A DNA stretch of 64,000 nt, from NCBI GenBank assembly GCA_025917655.1, contig CP084611.1, forward strand, positions 2,356,001 to 2,420,000, written 5' to 3'. This document shows, piece by piece, positions 63,562-64,000 of this stretch. A program made the position numbers and the translations under genes. Source of the stretch: Chlorella sorokiniana (lineage: Eukaryota; Chlorophyta; Trebouxiophyceae; Chlorellales; Chlorellaceae). A model generated the notes under the pieces. That model saw nothing but the letters and a program-made list of their open reading frames with translations, searched no databases and had not been told where the DNA came from. Each line of letters starts with the position of its first letter. Positions within the stretch are counted from its first letter, which is position 1.

Positions 63562-64000
63562 CTAACTTTGGATTTTACAGAGCTTCTCAGCAACTTCCTC
63601 TTCAAAACGAGTTGCAGCAATACTGCGGGGGAAACAAGATGATCCCACGCACAAAAAAACCCAAAAATCAAGCTGACATTGAGTAGCAACACTGCCAACA
63701 TATGCAGAAAACATAATAAGATCAGACGGGCTTGGTTTCTTTCTGGGATCAAACTTAAAAGTCTTCAAATGAACACGTAGGTTGTCAACAGCAGTTTGTA
63801 CATTAATGCAATGCTCATGATACTTTCCAAAGACACCGAGAGCATGCACTAAGTGAAGGTTGACAGCGAGCCCTAAAGCTGCAAGAATGATGCCGGCCTG
63901 AATAGAAACTGTGCCTGTTACGCCTGGTGCCAGCAGCATTGCAGAAAGTACCATTAACAGACAAATGACAGCTATGCCTGCTTCAACACTGCGATACAAC
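63562..64000 (-). CDS. Partial hypothetical small membrane protein in AT-rich DNA
   Basis: The frame is open from the right edge to a TAG at 63562; the true start lies outside the window. It encodes two adjacent hydrophobic helices (AGIAVICLLMVLSAMLLAPG and AGIILAALGLAVNLHLVHAL), then a hydrophilic helix with HEHCINVQTAVDNLRVHLKT and a basic DPRKKPS. About residue 95 onward may be intron or UTR. Base composition is clearly lower in G+C than anywhere else in the window (one 60-base line near 63690 is under 40 percent), with A/T-ending codons. A 2TM-plus-cytosolic-helix layout recalls SLATT-type proteins, but I see no decisive residue and do not assign a family. It could be an unusual host gene or recently acquired DNA. 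Confidence 0.4.
   Translation of the reverse strand, partial: LYRSVEAGIAVICLLMVLSAMLLAPGVTGTVSIQAGIILAALGLAVNLHLVHALGVFGKYHEHCINVQTAVDNLRVHLKTFKFDPRKKPSPSDLIMFSAYVGSVATQCQLDFWVFLCVGSSCFPRSIAATRFEEEVAEKLCKIQS

Overview
This window looks like nuclear DNA of a green alga, most likely a chlorelloid trebouxiophyte. The sequence is about two-thirds G+C by eye. Almost every recognisable protein is split by many short introns, and the gene set is that of a photosynthetic eukaryote: a chloroplast-type ClpP, a bestrophin-like anion channel, PLATZ and LIFEGUARD proteins, eIF3a, NOT3, MED8 and fibrillarin. Genes lie on both strands, close together, with no operons. I found no rRNA, tRNA, CRISPR array, transposon or bacterial-type element. 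The species assignment is an inference.

Layout. 1-2.6 kb: a TAP46/IGBP1-type PP2A regulator (-, runs off the left edge) and a PI31-like proteasome regulator with a C-terminal membrane anchor (+). 3.2-10.5 kb: one very large secreted or membrane protein (-) with signal peptide, Ig-like domain, Gly/Pro-rich tandem repeats and a multi-pass TRP-like membrane region. 11.1-14.5 kb: MED8 (+) and carnosine N-methyltransferase (-), whose stop codons are about 60 bases apart. 15.0-17.1 kb: bestrophin-like channel (+). 17.5-27.6 kb: NOT3, gamma-glutamyl phosphate reductase and a cytochrome P450 (all -). 28.0-35.5 kb: a ChaC-type gamma-glutamylcyclotransferase (+), MiaB/CDK5RAP1 (-) and a DDX21-like RNA helicase (+). 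36.3-41.8 kb: PLATZ (-), Pin1 (+) and a haem-oxygenase-fold iron enzyme (+). 42.1-47.6 kb: a two-HMG-box protein (-) and a LIFEGUARD/BAX-inhibitor protein (+), transcribed away from each other across only 91 bases. 48.1-53.3 kb: fibrillarin (-), ClpP (-) and UBE2S (+). 53.7-63.5 kb: an Orn/Lys/Arg decarboxylase-family enzyme (-), eIF3a (+) and a 2H phosphoesterase fused to a gamma-glutamylcyclotransferase-like domain (+). The last 440 bases are AT-richer and hold part of an unrelated small membrane protein (-).

Most genes are unrelated housekeeping functions: transcription, mRNA turnover, translation, rRNA and tRNA modification, ubiquitin and proteolysis. I see no cluster acting as one pathway and no convincing new multi-gene system. 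The most useful observations concern gene structure and data quality. At least a dozen conserved proteins are broken by single missing bases in G/C runs, which looks like consensus error rather than gene decay. Several introns need a GC donor. Several genes begin with a coding exon of only 9-28 bases. Intron ends tend to be GT-rich at the donor and CA-rich at the acceptor. CDS coordinates below run from start to stop codon and include introns.
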